Shown here: positions 1-13,200 of the stretch, in pieces | Numbering within the stretch: position 1 is the first letter of the stretch | Layout of the letters: every line of letters begins with the position of its first letter | Assembly: GCF_018139145.2 (NCBI RefSeq) | Contig: NC_059475.1 | Location: forward strand, 18,480,937 to 18,544,936 | Reading direction: 5' to 3' | DNA length: 64,000 bases | Source of the DNA: Gymnogyps californianus | Taxonomy: Eukaryota; Chordata; Aves; Accipitriformes; Cathartidae | Translations under genes and position numbers: made by a program | The notes under the pieces: model-generated | Told to the model about the DNA's origin: nothing | Seen by the model: the letters and a program-made list of their open reading frames with translations, nothing else | Database searches by the model: none

Positions 1-80
1 TTCCAGCAGCAGCACAGGAACGTACCCCAGCTGGGCAAGGGAAAAGCTGCAGGATGGCAGCCTGTGCCAGCACACCCTCC

Positions 81-99
81 CCCCCCCCCCCCCCCCCCA
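81..99. repeat. Poly-C run
   Basis: This is an uninterrupted C-run of about 20. It is a simple repeat whose length may be unreliable. Confidence 0.85.
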
Positions 100-472
100 A
101 TCTCACTCTTGGGCAGAAAAAGAGTATTGAAATACCCTGGCAGCATGAGCCTCGCAGGACTGGGTGCCACACAGCCCACCTGGAAAAGCAAGATCCAAGC
201 CCAAAAATCACCCCTGCTCAGGGCAGTGTGTAAGAGGCAGCTTTCCGAAAAGAAGGGAAAAGGGATCCAAAAACATTACAGTAAAATTGCAAATGTGGTA
301 AACCCCCACTGCAACCTGCCATGCTCTGCACCAGCCTTTCTCCCTGGCCCAGCTCCCTGCATCTGCCTGCATATGCTGCAAGCCACTCATCAACAGGTAC
401 CCCTATGTTTTCGGTCAAAACCACAACCATTATGTATTCAAGGGATAGGAAATGAGAGGTCTGGAGGCACAC

Positions 473-480
473 TATAAATA
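473..480 (+). promoter_or_regulatory. TATA-box candidate, distal, upstream of the NT5C1-family gene
   Basis: TATAAATA at 473-480 is a near-perfect TATA box. It also resembles an MEF2-type A/T core. It lies about 300 bp upstream of the TATA box I favour for the first exon, and I see no clear splice donor close downstream of it. It could be an alternative start or chance. Confidence 0.3.
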
Positions 481-780
481 CCCCAGCTACAGAAATAGAC
501 ATCGCTGCAGCACTTGTAGGCAGCGAGCGACGACTGAGCGCAAGCTCCAAGGCAGCCCAAAAAGCAGGACCAGGGCTGAGCCCCTTCCCAGAGCGTGGCC
601 GTGTCCGAGGCCAGGCCTGGGCGGCCATGAGCTGCCTGTGCGGCGCCGGCTGGGAAATGCAGTCTGGCCCGGGCACGACGCCAACCTGCCCGACTGCCTA
701 CAAATCCCAGCACGCCAGGGAGCGGAGCTGCACCCCAGCCTGGCTCCTGCCTGCTTCCTGCCAGCACGGGGAGGGGGAAA

Positions 781-859
781 TATAAACGGCAGCATCTTGG
801 GCAAAGTTTGGATGCCGCCGCTGGACAGGCTGCACCGGGGAGCAGAGGCAGCACTCGCG
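781..859 (+). promoter_or_regulatory. TATA box and non-coding first exon of the NT5C1-family gene
   Basis: TATAAA lies at 781-786 in GC-rich sequence. About 30 bp downstream is a plausible start near 810. The sequence then runs to a strong splice donor (GCG|GTGAGT) whose last exon base is 859. Joining it to the acceptor at 2613-2614 places a short leader in front of the ATG at 2629. The TATA box and donor are seen directly; the start site and the pairing with exon 2 are inferred. Confidence 0.5.
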
Positions 860-2614
860 GTGAGTTTGGGCTTTTCTCTCTAGCAAAATCCTGGCTGTGT
901 GCAGTGGGGTGATAGCTGCTCCATGCTACGCAGCTGTAGGATGAGCTGCAGGGACCAGCAAGCATCCGCCTGAAATGCTTTCCTGTGTGTCTGGCATTGT
1001 GTGTATGGGGGATGCTCGCAGCGGAGATGTGTGCGTGTGCACATATGCATATCTGTAGGTAAACAATACTGCATTTATTAGAGGCAGGTAGATGGAAAGG
1101 AGAAGTCAGGCTTGGTTTGCAGCACTTGGAAGAACAGAGCAGAAATTAGATGTGTTGTTCTCCCTTCAGGAAGGGCTGCTCAGCTCTGTTGCCTCCTCTC
1201 ATTTATTTTTCATTTTCAGAGAAGTACTTGGCTGAAATTCTGTCAGAGGAAAGCTTCTCCCTGCTCAGCTGGGCTGGTGGTTGCCACCCTCTGCCCTGCT
1301 CTCTGGGAGGAGACCCCTTCCCAGCATGGGGTATGGGTGGAGGAAGCAGAGGGATGCTCAGCATCTCCTGGCTTTCCAGGCACCCCCCTGGCTGGGGGAG
1401 CAGCCCTGCCGGCAGGGCTCTCCACCCTGGGGGCAGTCAGGAAGTGCACATGCAAGCATTGAGCCCCCCATGGCAAAGCTCTGGCTCTTGGGGCTGCATT
1501 CTACCAGCCATGCATTTCCTACCAGCCCAGGAAACACTTTGCAGTCCCTGAATAATAAAAATGAATTAAAGAAAACTGGGGTAAAAGAAAGGTCTCCCTG
1601 GAGACCCTGACTTGCCCTTTACACTGCATGCTGGCTTTGGTCTATGCTTGCACAGCCCCCCAGCCCAGTAATCAGGTAGGGCATGAACTGGTAAATGAGG
1701 TTTTAACCCCCTTGCCATCCCCAGCACATCTGTGTAGAGCAGTCATTGCTGCCTCTGCTCTCCAGAGAAACCCTGCCACCGTACTTGTAGGAGCCGCTGG
1801 GTGGAAGTAACTCCCATGGGATCCCCCTTGCTGGGAATGTGAACAGTTCCCGTCCCACAGGCTGAATCCTAAAAGTCCACTTCTAACACTGACTAGTGCA
1901 TAGAAGTGAAGTGTATAGCATGGTGGTCACAAAAACCACAGGACCTGGGTGTACAAAAATAAATGAGATTTATGATTCAGCTGCTAGGCACAGGCAGACC
2001 ATGTAACGCCCCCAAGACTTTCATCTGCCAGACCTGGCTTAGCCTGCACCAAGACCTTCAGTGTAAGGGCTGGCTGGCTCGCAGGGCTGTGGAGGGGCAG
2101 ACCAGCCCCATCAAGGGGGTTCCATCCTGCACCCAAGCCCTCACCAGACATCTCTACTTAGGCCTTTTACAGCTGCAAATGAGCTGCTCATGCAATGAAC
2201 TGGCTTATTTGTGGATAGAAATTTGCCATTCAAGCAAAAGTATCAAGAAAGGCTGTAAGGATGTGAACTAGAAGCCTACCCATAAGATCTGACCTATTTT
2301 AGCTTTTAAAGACAGACTTACTTTTCTGGGAAAAGAGCTCCACAACTGCTTTCAGCACTTCACCCCAGAGAAAAATACTCTTCGGGGGGGGAAAAAAAGC
2401 AGTGATCTGTGGTTGAAAAGACACTTTTCCATCATATTTAATTGGAACTATTAGACCAGGTTTTCTCAGAGCAGAGCGGTTGTCAGCAGAAGCAGGTTCG
2501 TTTGGGCTGCTCCACTTGGTGGGTAGGATGTCCCCTGTCTCTTTTCCACTCTTCCCCCTATCTAGATTGGCTACATTCTAATGTATCAGTTTAATTGTGT
2601 ATTTTCTCTTTGAG
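860..2614 (+). other. Intron 1 of the NT5C1-family gene
   Basis: This is non-coding sequence between the leader-exon donor at 860 and the acceptor TTTGAG at 2609-2614. An AATAAA at 1553 is probably chance. I see no gene or recognisable repeat here. Confidence 0.45.
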
Positions 2615-2628
2615 GCTGAAAGTTGAAG

Positions 2629-5600
2629 ATGGCAGAGCCTGAAAGCACAGTCATAAACACTGATGTGAACCAGGTAAAAGGTTGTTCATTGCAAAACGCA
2701 CATCCTGTATTTCTAAAGCAAGTTTTGAAATGCCATCGCAGGAGAGGACACACCACAACCCAGAGCTGTGGTGGCCTGAATTGCTTGTGCCTAGGTTTCA
2801 GCAAAAGTGGCCTGTTCCAGGGCTGTTGGGCACCTGGTCCCAATGAGGTCCCTGTGATTTCCACATGGGAAGAGGTTGCGGGGCTGAACCTCCAGTTGCA
2901 CGGACGGTACAGGTACATTTGCTCACACAAATTTTGGAGCGGCCAGGGAGAAGCAGCAGCTTCTGTACATATATAGAGACTTTATTAGACTCTCTAGAAC
3001 AGAAACAAATGAAGGGTAAAACCACCAGTACGCGCAGAGAAACCCAGCAATGCCCAGCTCAGCACAAACAGATGACCATGGCTGTGCTGTGCCATGCCCA
3101 CAAACAGCAAAATTATGAAGCAATCCCCTCTGGTGTGAGCTGTCTTCAGACCATATGGCACTTACCAGACAGGTTAGGGTTTCACAACTGCCTGCCCCAT
3201 CCTCGGTGGCCTGAAGATGAAGACTGGGCTTGGTACCTCTTCTCCAAAGGCCCTCTGGCATCAGGAACCGTGATGCATGGGTGATGCCTCCAATGCCCAA
3301 CCCCACCACCCTGGTCAGTGGAGCCCTGTGTCCCCCTGCTCACCCCACCTCCCCAAGCTCCTTCTCTGCTGTGCCCTAACCCCTCTTTCCTCCCTGTCCT
3401 GCAGAAAGACCCCAGCGAGGCACTGGTCATTGCGGTGACCACCAGAGCCATCTTCAACCTGGAGGAGGAGCACAAGCTCTACCTGGAGAAGGGCAAGGAG
3501 GAGTACGCAAGGCACCAGCAGGCCAACCAGGACAAGCTCCTGCCACCAGGCACGGCCTTCGCCTTCATCCAGGTGAGCCCCACGCCTGGCCAGGGGCACA
3601 TGCAGACACTCGCAGGATGGGGTGAAAGCTCAGCTTTCCCAGCTTTAGGTCTCAACTCCCCTCACGGAGTGCAGATATGCCTGTCCTGGCCTCTTGGCCT
3701 CATTGCAGGGCATTGAGACCTGTGCTCCTCACCAGTCCCACATATCCACCTCCTCCCTGGTGGGGTATCGGGCTCCCTGCCCTCCTGGCAATGGCTTTTG
3801 CAGGATGGTTGCTCTGTCTGGCTCTCCATAACAGGCTAGCCTTGCCATAGCTGACAGATGCAGTACAAACCACTAACCTTAACTGCAAAAGAGCCCTGGC
3901 AAAGCCATTGCAGTCATGTCCCTCCAAAAGAGTCTCATCTTCTCCTCGCAGGCAGTGCAGTATGTGAACAAGAAGATCCTGGAGAGCAATCCAGAAGAGA
4001 AGGACCTCTTCGACATCCTGGTGCTCTCCAACAACAGCCCAGAGAGTGGTGTGCGCATCATCAACAGCGCCAAGCACTACGGTAAGGGGGACCCCATCTC
4101 CAGGGGTGCCTGCTTCCCCCCAGGAGGCTGCAAAGGAGATAAGGCACCACAGTGGAGCATCAATGGCAAATACAGAGCCACGGGATACAAGGGGAAACAA
4201 GCCCAATTCCTGCCAACCCCATGCAGCTTGCCCAGGGTGCTGGAGCACACCCAGGGTACAGGCTCCTTGGCAGAGCCCGGCTCCCTTCGGCCGTGTCCTT
4301 CGCACCAGAGGGTCTGGCAGCATTTTGCACAGCCTGGGCATCCTCAGGCAGCTACTAAAGAAACAGAGGTCTTAAAACTAAATCCCAGAGTGCTGTCAGG
4401 AAGGCTCATTTAAGGGTGGGATGAAGAGAATATTTAACTGCACTCTGCAGTTTTGTAGGAGCAACAGGGCAAGAAGATGCAGCAAGAACATGAGCAAGTT
4501 CCCCACACAGCACTGGGAAATGAATTGCCCCGAGCTCTGTAGCAAAGTACGCTGAGACCTGGGGAAGGGAGGGGGGGGCTGTGAGGAGGATGTTGCCCCA
4601 TAACAGACTTTGCTCACATCTGCTGACCCGAAGGCCTGGAGATCTCCAAGTTCTGCTTCGTCAGCGACAAGGACTCCACACAGTACCTGAAGTCCCACGG
4701 GGTCAAGCTCTTCCTCTCAGCTGACAGGACAGATGTCTGCAACGCCCTCCGGAGAGGTGCGTTCTCCCCTCTGTCCCACGTCCCCAAACTCACCACACTT
4801 TTCCCAAGCAGCTCAGTACCGAGAGGCAATGCCAGAGCCCATGCTCTCACAGGGGCAAGGGGGTGAACGGCACATTGATTACCAGTACAGTCCTGAACAG
4901 TTCAATCTCCTCTTCTGTCCCCACCAGTAGCCTGCAAACAGACCAGGGTTTCTCAGATGCCTTCACAAGTCACCACATGCTTTATGCATAATTCTGGCCG
5001 TAGCTCTGCCATGGGCTGGTCATTCCCTGCCTGACATTTAAGCTTTTGTAACCAAAGATGCTGCCCATGGCTGCTCCCTGGATCAATGAGAGTGCATCAG
5101 CAATTCCCAGGTCTTTGTGAGGATGCTATAGAAATTTGCTTTCTTGGTACATGCAGAGTTACCATGTGCTCAGTGATAGATGTAAGCACACGCTTGACCT
5201 GGATTGGAGGGAGTGCAGTCTCCCCAACAGCTCTAATGGGATTAATCACCTCCTTATTGATTTGCTTGGGTGTGAGCACATCAGCTGGCCAAAGTCCTTC
5301 AAGATCATGAGCAAGCCATCTGCAGCCTGGGCTTTCCTTTGCTACACAGCACATTCCTGGAGCCTCCTTGAAAAGCATCATTGCTCTGACAAGTGTCTCT
5401 CATCCAGGGGCCTGGGTCCATGGATGAGGGCAGACAGGGAGCAGCTTGTAGGAAGAGACCTGTAATTAAGCCAATTATCCCAATCAAGTGGAGGTGCCAG
5501 TCCCTATTACTCACAGCACAGAGTGCTAAATCTGGGCAGCAAAGCCAGGCTTGGCATGGTGAGCAAGCATCAGGAGGAGGGCTGCTCGTGCCTGCACAAC

Positions 5601-6896
5601 CACCCATCATCTCTTAGCAAACCTTAGTATCTCTCCAGACATCAGTCTCTGATCAGCAGCGCTTTCTTGTCCATCCTCATCGGGGATAACACAGCCATAG
5701 AAAGGCTGGGCTGACCCCCACAGAAAGCCCCCTGGCTTGCAGACTCCAACATTGCGGTGTGGGACGGGGCCATGGCAGATGCACGGGAAGAAGCTGGCCA
5801 TGCATGAGCTGCCCCCAGGAGAGGGTGTCCCTCCTGAGCCCCACCTTGCTCTGTCTCACAGGGGTCTCTGCAGCGCTCGTCTTCCAGCAGGAGGTGCAGG
5901 CCCCCAGCACCCCACTCCGCGTGGTGTTCGACGGGGATGCCGTGCTCTTCTCCGATGAGACGGACCAGGTCTTCCGGGAGCAGGGGCTGGAGGGGGCAGT
6001 GCAGTACGAGCGGGCGATGGAGGCTGTGCCCATGGGAGAGGTGAGCAAGCCACCTCACTTTCATGGGCACCCGCAGGCTCTGCACCCACCATGAGCATCT
6101 CTCCCACTAGGGCTTTGCCATGAGTAGCCAAAAAAAGCACAAATCCTTACAGATTCCCTTTGCATCCACCACTCAGTCCCTGGTGGGGGCCTGATCTGGA
6201 ATCCCACTGGAGATGGATCTGGCCTGATGTCTCCTGTAAGTGAGCATCAGCTCCCAAATATCCAGGGTTGTGGTTACCCCCAACATCACCTTTTGTAGGC
6301 TGGGACCTCTCGCTGTGCAAGTCCCTGCAGGACTCAGACCCAGAGGCACTGCTCGCTGGGATGTACCTTCCTGGTCACTTTGGGATTAGGATGAGCACCA
6401 CAATGCTCACCTTCCTCCCGAGCACCCCAGTGCACACCACCAGTCCCAGCATTGCCCAATCCTGCACCCCACAGGCATCCCTGTGCTCTGCAGAGCCCTG
6501 AGAAAACCTGGAAGAGGAACAAGTGACTTGTACAGGCAGACTAGATGTCTCCTTATTTCCCACCCACTCCCAAGTGTCTTGCTGTGCTTCCAGGGTCCCC
6601 TGAAGGCTTTTGCAATGCACCTTGGGAAGATGCGCAAGAAGTTCAGCCCGGAAAAATCCCCCATCCGCACCTACCTAGTGACCGCCCGCAGCGGCCGGGA
6701 CATGGGCATCCGAGCCATCAAGACGCTCCGGGAATGGGGTCTGGCCATCGACGAGGCTTTCTTCATGGACGGGGCTCCCAAGGGCCCCATCCTCGCCCAG
6801 ATCCAGCCCCACATTTTCTTTGATGATGGGCTTCATAACATCCAGGGGGCTCGAAATGTGGGTGTACCCTCTGCCTGGGTCCCCTCCTGCTGCTGA
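2629..6896 (+). CDS. Cytosolic 5'-nucleotidase 1 family (NT5C1A-like), six coding exons
   Basis: Coding exons are 2629-2673, 3405-3572, 3952-4081, 4634-4756, 5862-6040 and 6594-6896, all with GT-AG junctions and matching phases. They give 315 aa. The family (cN-I, NT5_1 domain) hydrolyses AMP and other nucleoside 5'-monophosphates to nucleosides in the cytosol with Mg2+, and matters most in muscle. Family motifs are clear: VIAVTTRAIF near residue 23, FDILVLSNN in exon 4, the FDGDAVLFSDE acidic motif at 178-188, TYLVTAR at 241-247, and HIFFDD at 288-293. The start is the only ATG in exon 2 and gives a short N-terminus (MAEPES...). Human NT5C1A, as I recall it, is about 50 residues longer through extended N- and C-termini. 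Here the protein stops soon after the last motif (ending PSCC). It diverges enough from NT5C1A to be a separate paralogue, so no symbol is given. A poly(A) signal follows at 7218. Confidence 0.92.
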
Positions 6897-7217
6897 TGGG
6901 CTGCAGGCCAGCAGTCCTCCCTCCCAGCAGCACAGGGGACTGGGCCAGTTGAAGGCAAACCTTCTGGTGGAGAGGGAAGGATTTCCTAACCTGCAGCAAG
7001 CAAACCTCAGGGAAAGGGGGCAAGAGCATTGCATGAGAGCACAGACTACCAGGCAAGTCTTGATGCTCATTTCTGCTCCTGATATGAGGTCCTTTAGGTC
7101 TTAGGATAGAGCTAAAAGATGCAACTGCTCCAGGAAGGAAGGACACCTTTGCTGTGACACTGAGTACTACCACCTACCTGCCCTGTAGGACCTGGGGACT
7201 TTTCTCTTCTGCAAAGG

Positions 7218-7223
7218 AATAAA
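7218..7223 (+). other. Poly(A) signal candidate of the NT5C1-family gene
   Basis: AATAAA lies about 320 bp after the stop codon at 6894-6896, a normal distance for a 3' UTR. A second AATAAA-containing tract, an (AATA)n repeat, lies at 8317-8335 and could serve a longer form. Confidence 0.5.
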
Positions 7224-7239
7224 TGAAGCTATTGCCCCA

Positions 7240-10200
7240 CACATGAGCTAAAAGAAGCATGAAACCAAGCACTAAAAATGCTAGCTTTAGCTGCACTCAG
7301 ACAGTCTCCAGGATTTATTCCCAGGACCTCTGACCAAAGGAAGCCCTCAAGACGCTGCCCCACCAGACACACTCAGCTTGTTTTCCTGAGGAGGCTGGTG
7401 TGCTAGCAAGTCCTTCAGGCAGCTCCAGCCAAACCCAGCAGAGGAAGAAAGACTTCAAAGCTGTAAAGGACCTACAAACTTTTTAGAAATGCGTGACCAG
7501 GTTGAAGAAAGAAAGCCCAAGGTATTCCCCCTTATAGAAGAGATTAGAACACAAGTTGCCTTTCCTTAGACATGCAGGCTGCTCACAGAGTGCCCTTAGG
7601 AGACCCAGACCTGTCGGACACTCAGCTCCTGGAGCTGCAGAAGATGGGCCAGGGACAAGGCTGCAACCCAGCCCTGAGGTCCATCCAGGAGACAGAGCTG
7701 CCACATAGCTCCAATGTCTCACCAGGAGAGGGCACTGGAGATGGGTTGCCTACAGCACAAGCCATGCAGGGGCCAGGGCTGCAGACCAGCACCACAGGGG
7801 CCAGGGCAGGACTGGGTGCCCGGGCCTGAGCTTAAATGGGTCTCCAGGACCATGGGTGGCAGTCATGGGTGGGGGTCCTAGGTGCGGCTGCTCAGGGCAG
7901 ATGGGGTCCGTGGGTGTGCTCAGGACCCTGCCTGGCACCAAGCCACCCTCCCGTACAGGGATGCCTCTCCTCTGGCAATTTGGACTTTGCTCCTAATCTT
8001 CCTGGGGAGCAAGCAGCCCCCCCAAGATTCATTTGCAGGTTTCTTTTCCCCAGGGCTGGATGTGAGTGGTTGCCACTAGAGGCCACTGTGCTGCCCAGGG
8101 ACACAGCACCCCAAATCCCTGGAAGCTCCCTAGAACAGCCTCGTAAAAAAATACAAACTGGATGCTCAGGGCAGTGCCTGCTGGGTGACAGCACGATTAT
8201 GGACGGAGGAGACAAAGATGATGGTGGCTTAGTTTTTTTAATCTCAACATAATCAGGAGGTAATTTTTTTTTAAAGGCTTCACAAGCGTCGCTCTCACCA
8301 ATGCTTTTTCCCCCCCAATAAATAAATAAATAAACGAGCATCCCCATGTGAGCACTTGTCCTTCACAGCCGTGTTCAGCAGTGTGGGAGGAGGGCTGGGG
8401 TAACTCAGTGCTTCTTTACGGACATTCAGTTCTTTTATCTGGTCTTATACATGTGCATCAAGCTGGGTTAAATACACAAGAAGCCTTCAGTGGGCTTTGG
8501 ATTAGGCCCCTGAACATCTTCTTGCATCCGTGTCCCCAAGCCCACTCCCACTCCTGCTACCCCGGGCTTGGGGGGTCTGCACATCTCGCCCTAGCAAGGG
8601 GAGCTGCTGGCCCTGCCACGCCACCAGCACAGGTCCTGTCCCTGCCACCATGGCCACCATGTGGGTCCAAACGCGGGGGCTGCCAGGGCAGGGCAGGGAT
8701 GCTCGTGTGCAGGGCTTTGGTGGGAAGCCACCTCCAAAGACACAAAGCCCAGCAAGGTCTTGGCACTGGCAGTCTGGCCCCTGGCCCTTTTGCTCAGTCC
8801 AGATGCTGAAATTAGATGTTTCGAGGTAGCAACATCAACAACATCAGCTACTCATTGTTTGTTCATAACGCTAAGCATCCTTCAGCCTCAATTGCTGAGC
8901 AAACGTTAATTATGGGATGCTCAAAACATGCCCGGTAAGCAGGTACGGATGTTTGTCCCACTTTTATGCAGGTCAGATACCGCTGGGCTCAGTGCGGAGA
9001 TCCAAGCACCCATCTCTAGCCCCACTCACCATGCACAGCCGGCTGCTTCAGTGGCAGCTGGTGGTGGGGACATGGACCCGGTGGCGGCGGCGATGGTGCT
9101 TCTGGACACCCGCTGCTGCTCCGACCCATTGCCTTTGCTGATGCCTGCATGGCACCAGCAGGAGCTTGGTCAATGCCTCGGGCCAGGGGGAATTAGCTGA
9201 GTCAAGGGTGGTGGGGACAGGCCCACGTGAGCCGTCGCAAGGCGCGAGCTGCTGAGGCAGGGGGAAGGTGCCGCGTGCCTTCCTCCAGCACTGTCAGCAC
9301 AGCAGGGGATGACAGGGTGAAACGTGCCCAAAATGGGAAAAAAGGAAGGAAACTCAGGGTTTGTGGGGTTGCATCATATGGGGCCAAGTGCAGCTACTTT
9401 GGGCCATGGCTCAAAAGTGTAGCATCAAAACTGCCCTTTATTGCCCTGCTCCGAATATGGAGCATCAAAAACACCCTCCAGCAAGGACTGTTGCAGCTTC
9501 ACCTCCTGCTGCAAGGGCAAATGTTGTTTCTGTCTTAGAGGTATCTGTATTAAGTTCATTAATGCTTCGGATTCTCCTCAGGTCTTGGCTTTCTGAGGCA
9601 TTTTAATCTCCTTCCTTCAAGGGGTTGCTGGTGCCCAGGGACCTCCTGCTGCTGCTACAGCCTGAATGGGGTTTAGCTGCTGGGGCTGGTCACGGGATGC
9701 TTCTCTGATATCCATCTCAGGTTTTGGGGGCCAGGACAAGGCAGGAGCAGGTCACACCACCGTGCCACCCACAGGGACAGGGTCCCTTTGAGCCCTGCTG
9801 GGTTTCACACCTTTCTACTCTGGGAAAAGAAATGAACCAGTGCAAAAGGGTGCAAAGGGGGGTCCGAGGACCTGCACTCGATTCTGGCCATTGCTTTCCA
9901 GCAACCCCGCTCCGCGCCAGCCAAAGCTGCCTGGTGCCAGGGTCCCACCCAGTGCTGACCTGCCACTGCTTGGGACACCTCCAGACACCCTCCCGGTGCG
10001 GGGAGGGAAGCGGGCAATGCCCCCACTCCACTCAACCACAGGCAGGCCAGCTGCCTCCTCCGCCGAGCCCAGCCCTGCCGGCGGTGCTGAACAAGAGGCC
10101 TTTGTTTCGGGGCGGGGGGGGGTGGGGGGCAGGCGCGTGACCTCAGGGATCAGAGGCTGCAGCTGGCTGGCCCCGAGGAGTTTGCAGGAGACCTTTGCCC

Positions 10201-13200
10201 AGGGGCATGCCCTTAATCCCCCACTCACTGCACTAGTCAATTTAGGGTTGCATTGCTAAAAAAAAAACAACTTAGCATTATGAGAGAGAAAGCATTTTTT
10301 ATGAAATGGTGGCACTGCAGGGAGGGAAGATTGGCAGGTATTTAGTTGCTAACAGACATCTGCGTTGGCAGTGTCCGAGCAGTTTGGCTTTATTGACTCC
10401 TAGCAGCAGCAGGAGAGGATGCTGGAGGCTGCAGGACCCGCGTGCAGCTGCGGTGTCCACCAGCGATGCTCCCACACCTCCCTCCACCCATAATCTATAA
10501 GCGCCTTTGGCTGCAAGCACTAGGCAAAGCATCTTTACATTTTTGACCATAACCCTAACCCTAAGCCACCCTGGTGGCAGAGCTCCTCGGGAAACACTCA
10601 GGGCTTCACAACCAGAGAGGCTGAGATGCCAAGTCCCACGCTGCAAATAATTATTAACAGGGTGTTTTGTGTGTGGAAGCTCAGAGAAAGGGTGTGCAAA
10701 GCCACAGACTGTGTTTACCGAGGTGCTTAAACGTGGGTTCAAGATCTTAACCCCAGGCAGGCATGTTGGAAAATGCTGATTGCAGCGGGCAAGTGAACCT
10801 GCAGATTAGGAGAAAGGCGACAACAAATAGGTAGGAATTAAGAGCCCTCGTAGGCATACTCATACAGCAGCAACCACCCCAGGAGGTTGGGACTGATTCA
10901 CCAAATCACCAATGGAAGCTGGGTGATTGCTCCCGCTCCAAGGAAACACATTGCAATTTTAAGCCCATCCTTGGGTCACCATGGGATGTTGACCCTCGTC
11001 TGTCTGAGCCCACCCTCCTCCCAGGACCAGAAGGCTCAATTGCTTCGGTGCTTTGTCACATGGAGGAGATGTGATTGCATAAATAATGGTCTTCTTGGGG
11101 CAGCTTCGGCTGGAAATTCAAGGAAATAAATGACATCTAGTGCTAGCAAAGAAAATGAGATGGATGGCATACTTGGATGTGGCTGGAGGCACATCTCTGC
11201 ATCATGCATGGAAACCCCATTGGCAAGCTGATACCCCTCTGCCCCAAGCCAGGCTCACGCAGCCCTGGGGACCACGGCAGGGATTGCTTAAGGCGGGCAA
11301 CGAGGTGAGTCGGGTCCCGGTGCTCCCCATCACATCCTGGCGTGGGAGGTGATGAATCGATGCCATCGTTGCCGCTTACCACCCCATCCCGTCAGCTGCC
11401 AGTCACGCTGCCTGCTGCCAGCACCTGCTGAGGTTGTTGTTGCCCGTCCCTGGCAATTCCAGCCTGCTGCAAAATAACTTGGGTGAGGCAAACACCACAG
11501 GATCCCTGCCCCGAGGAGCGGACAGGGCTGGCAGCCAGGGTGAGGCAGGTCCTCTCCTCCCCGAGGTGGGTGCCAGGTGTGTTCCCGGCCACGGAGGAGT
11601 AAGGGCCAGGGGATGCAGAAGGACATCCGATGCCAAGCGGGGTCAGGCGCGGGCAGGTGGCATGGGGGCGGTGGGGATTTGGGCAGGGCCATGGAGCGCA
11701 TGGGACACGGGGATGGGTAATGCTAAGGTTTGGCAGCAGCCTGGCGAGGCAAGGCAGTGTACAAGTAAACCCTAGTGAAGACACCAGGGCAGCTCACAGA
11801 CTTAAAGACCATAAGCATTTTGCTGCATAAAGCCTTTTTTTTTTTAAATAGCTAGGGAAAGGCTGGAAGAACAGGATCTGATGGAGAAGGTCCACTGGGG
11901 TGAAAGCACCCCATGCTCAAAGGCTCCTGCAAATGGTCCTGATGGGGATGGAGCCATGCTCAGGACTCCTGCCCATCATGACACCCAGCTGTGCCACCCG
12001 GCTGCCGGTGAGCCACCCTCGCTCACCACTGGGATCAGGGTTTGCGGCATGAGAGACACCAAGGGAACAATCACCACCCAGCCTAAGCCTTTTGCAACTC
12101 CACTTAGCATCTCCCCAAAGTCACTGCAGCCCATGTTAGCAGCCAAAAAATGTTTAAGCAGGCTGCTGGCCAGCTCCGCCTCCAAACCAGCCCCAGCCAG
12201 CCGGCACCAATGGACCGGGGATTGCCACCGCCCGTGATGCCCAGGACATCTCCCCCAGCGCCTGCAGTGCTGGGACATGGTGGCCAGGGCCTGGATGAGT
12301 CCCTTTGCCATGCTCCAGGCAACCCCTCCCCTGCTCCCACGTTTCCCATCAGCTGAAGCTGCTACTTCAGGTTTGCTTTTGCAGGTGTCACCCAGATAAA
12401 GGGCGTAATTTGGGATGTGCTGGTGCCTCTGGAAAATGCACCCTCACCTTGTGAATTGTACGTCGATTTAGGAAACGGCATTGGGAGTGGGTGAGGTCCT
12501 GGCACCATGCCGGGAAAAATTTACCACCGCTTCACTCGGGGGCTCGGGACTGGTGAATCAGGCTCTGCTAATTAGCTACATCCAGAAGCTTCACGCAGGC
12601 ACTGGGACCTTGAGTCAGAGTCAGAGTGTTTGCAACCAGACCTGCCTGGGCTTGTGCGCCTGTAGGCTCTGCTCGACTCAGGCTGAGGAATAATTTTCTT
12701 TTGTCCTTTAGCAACGAGCTGCAAAACCCTGAACACATTTTTCTGAATTTGAAGATGTTTGTCCTCTAGAAATCCCACCTGCAGCTTTGCATTTGACCAT
12801 CTTGGCCAAAAAACAATCAGCATTTCTGAACTGAAGCTTTCCTTGCCCTTTAGGTCATTGCAGTTCAGGGCATTGGCTACCACTGTGATAAATAAATGTA
12901 AAAAAAAAACATCAAGGAGAGGGAGAAGGCAAATGCATGGCCATATGTAAGGAGAAAGAGGCCACTGTAGCTTCCCTGCCAGAGTGCTGCCAGACTGCAG
13001 ATGGGGGAGCTGCTAGAGCCCCCCCAAAATTAAAGAGTTTGAAACTAAGCAGCATCAGGTCCCTGGACATGCAGCAAAGGGCAGGTGGGACACCCGGCCA
13101 TCACCTGCAGAGGGGACCCCATTCTCCCCGGGGCTGGGGCTGGGGTGCTCCTCCCTGCGGGAGCTGCTGGGGCTGAGTCATTCGACCCCCCCCCCCTTGG

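Noticed and set aside
1553..1558. AATAAA hexamer
   Set aside because: It lies in intron 1 of the NT5C1-family gene with no upstream coding sequence to terminate.
3700..4341. 213-codon minus-strand ORF
   Set aside because: It is antisense to NT5C1-family exon 4 and contains no motif.
10548..10564. Interstitial telomere-like repeat (CCCTAACCCTAA)
   Set aside because: Only about two units, well within chance. Not an interstitial telomeric block.
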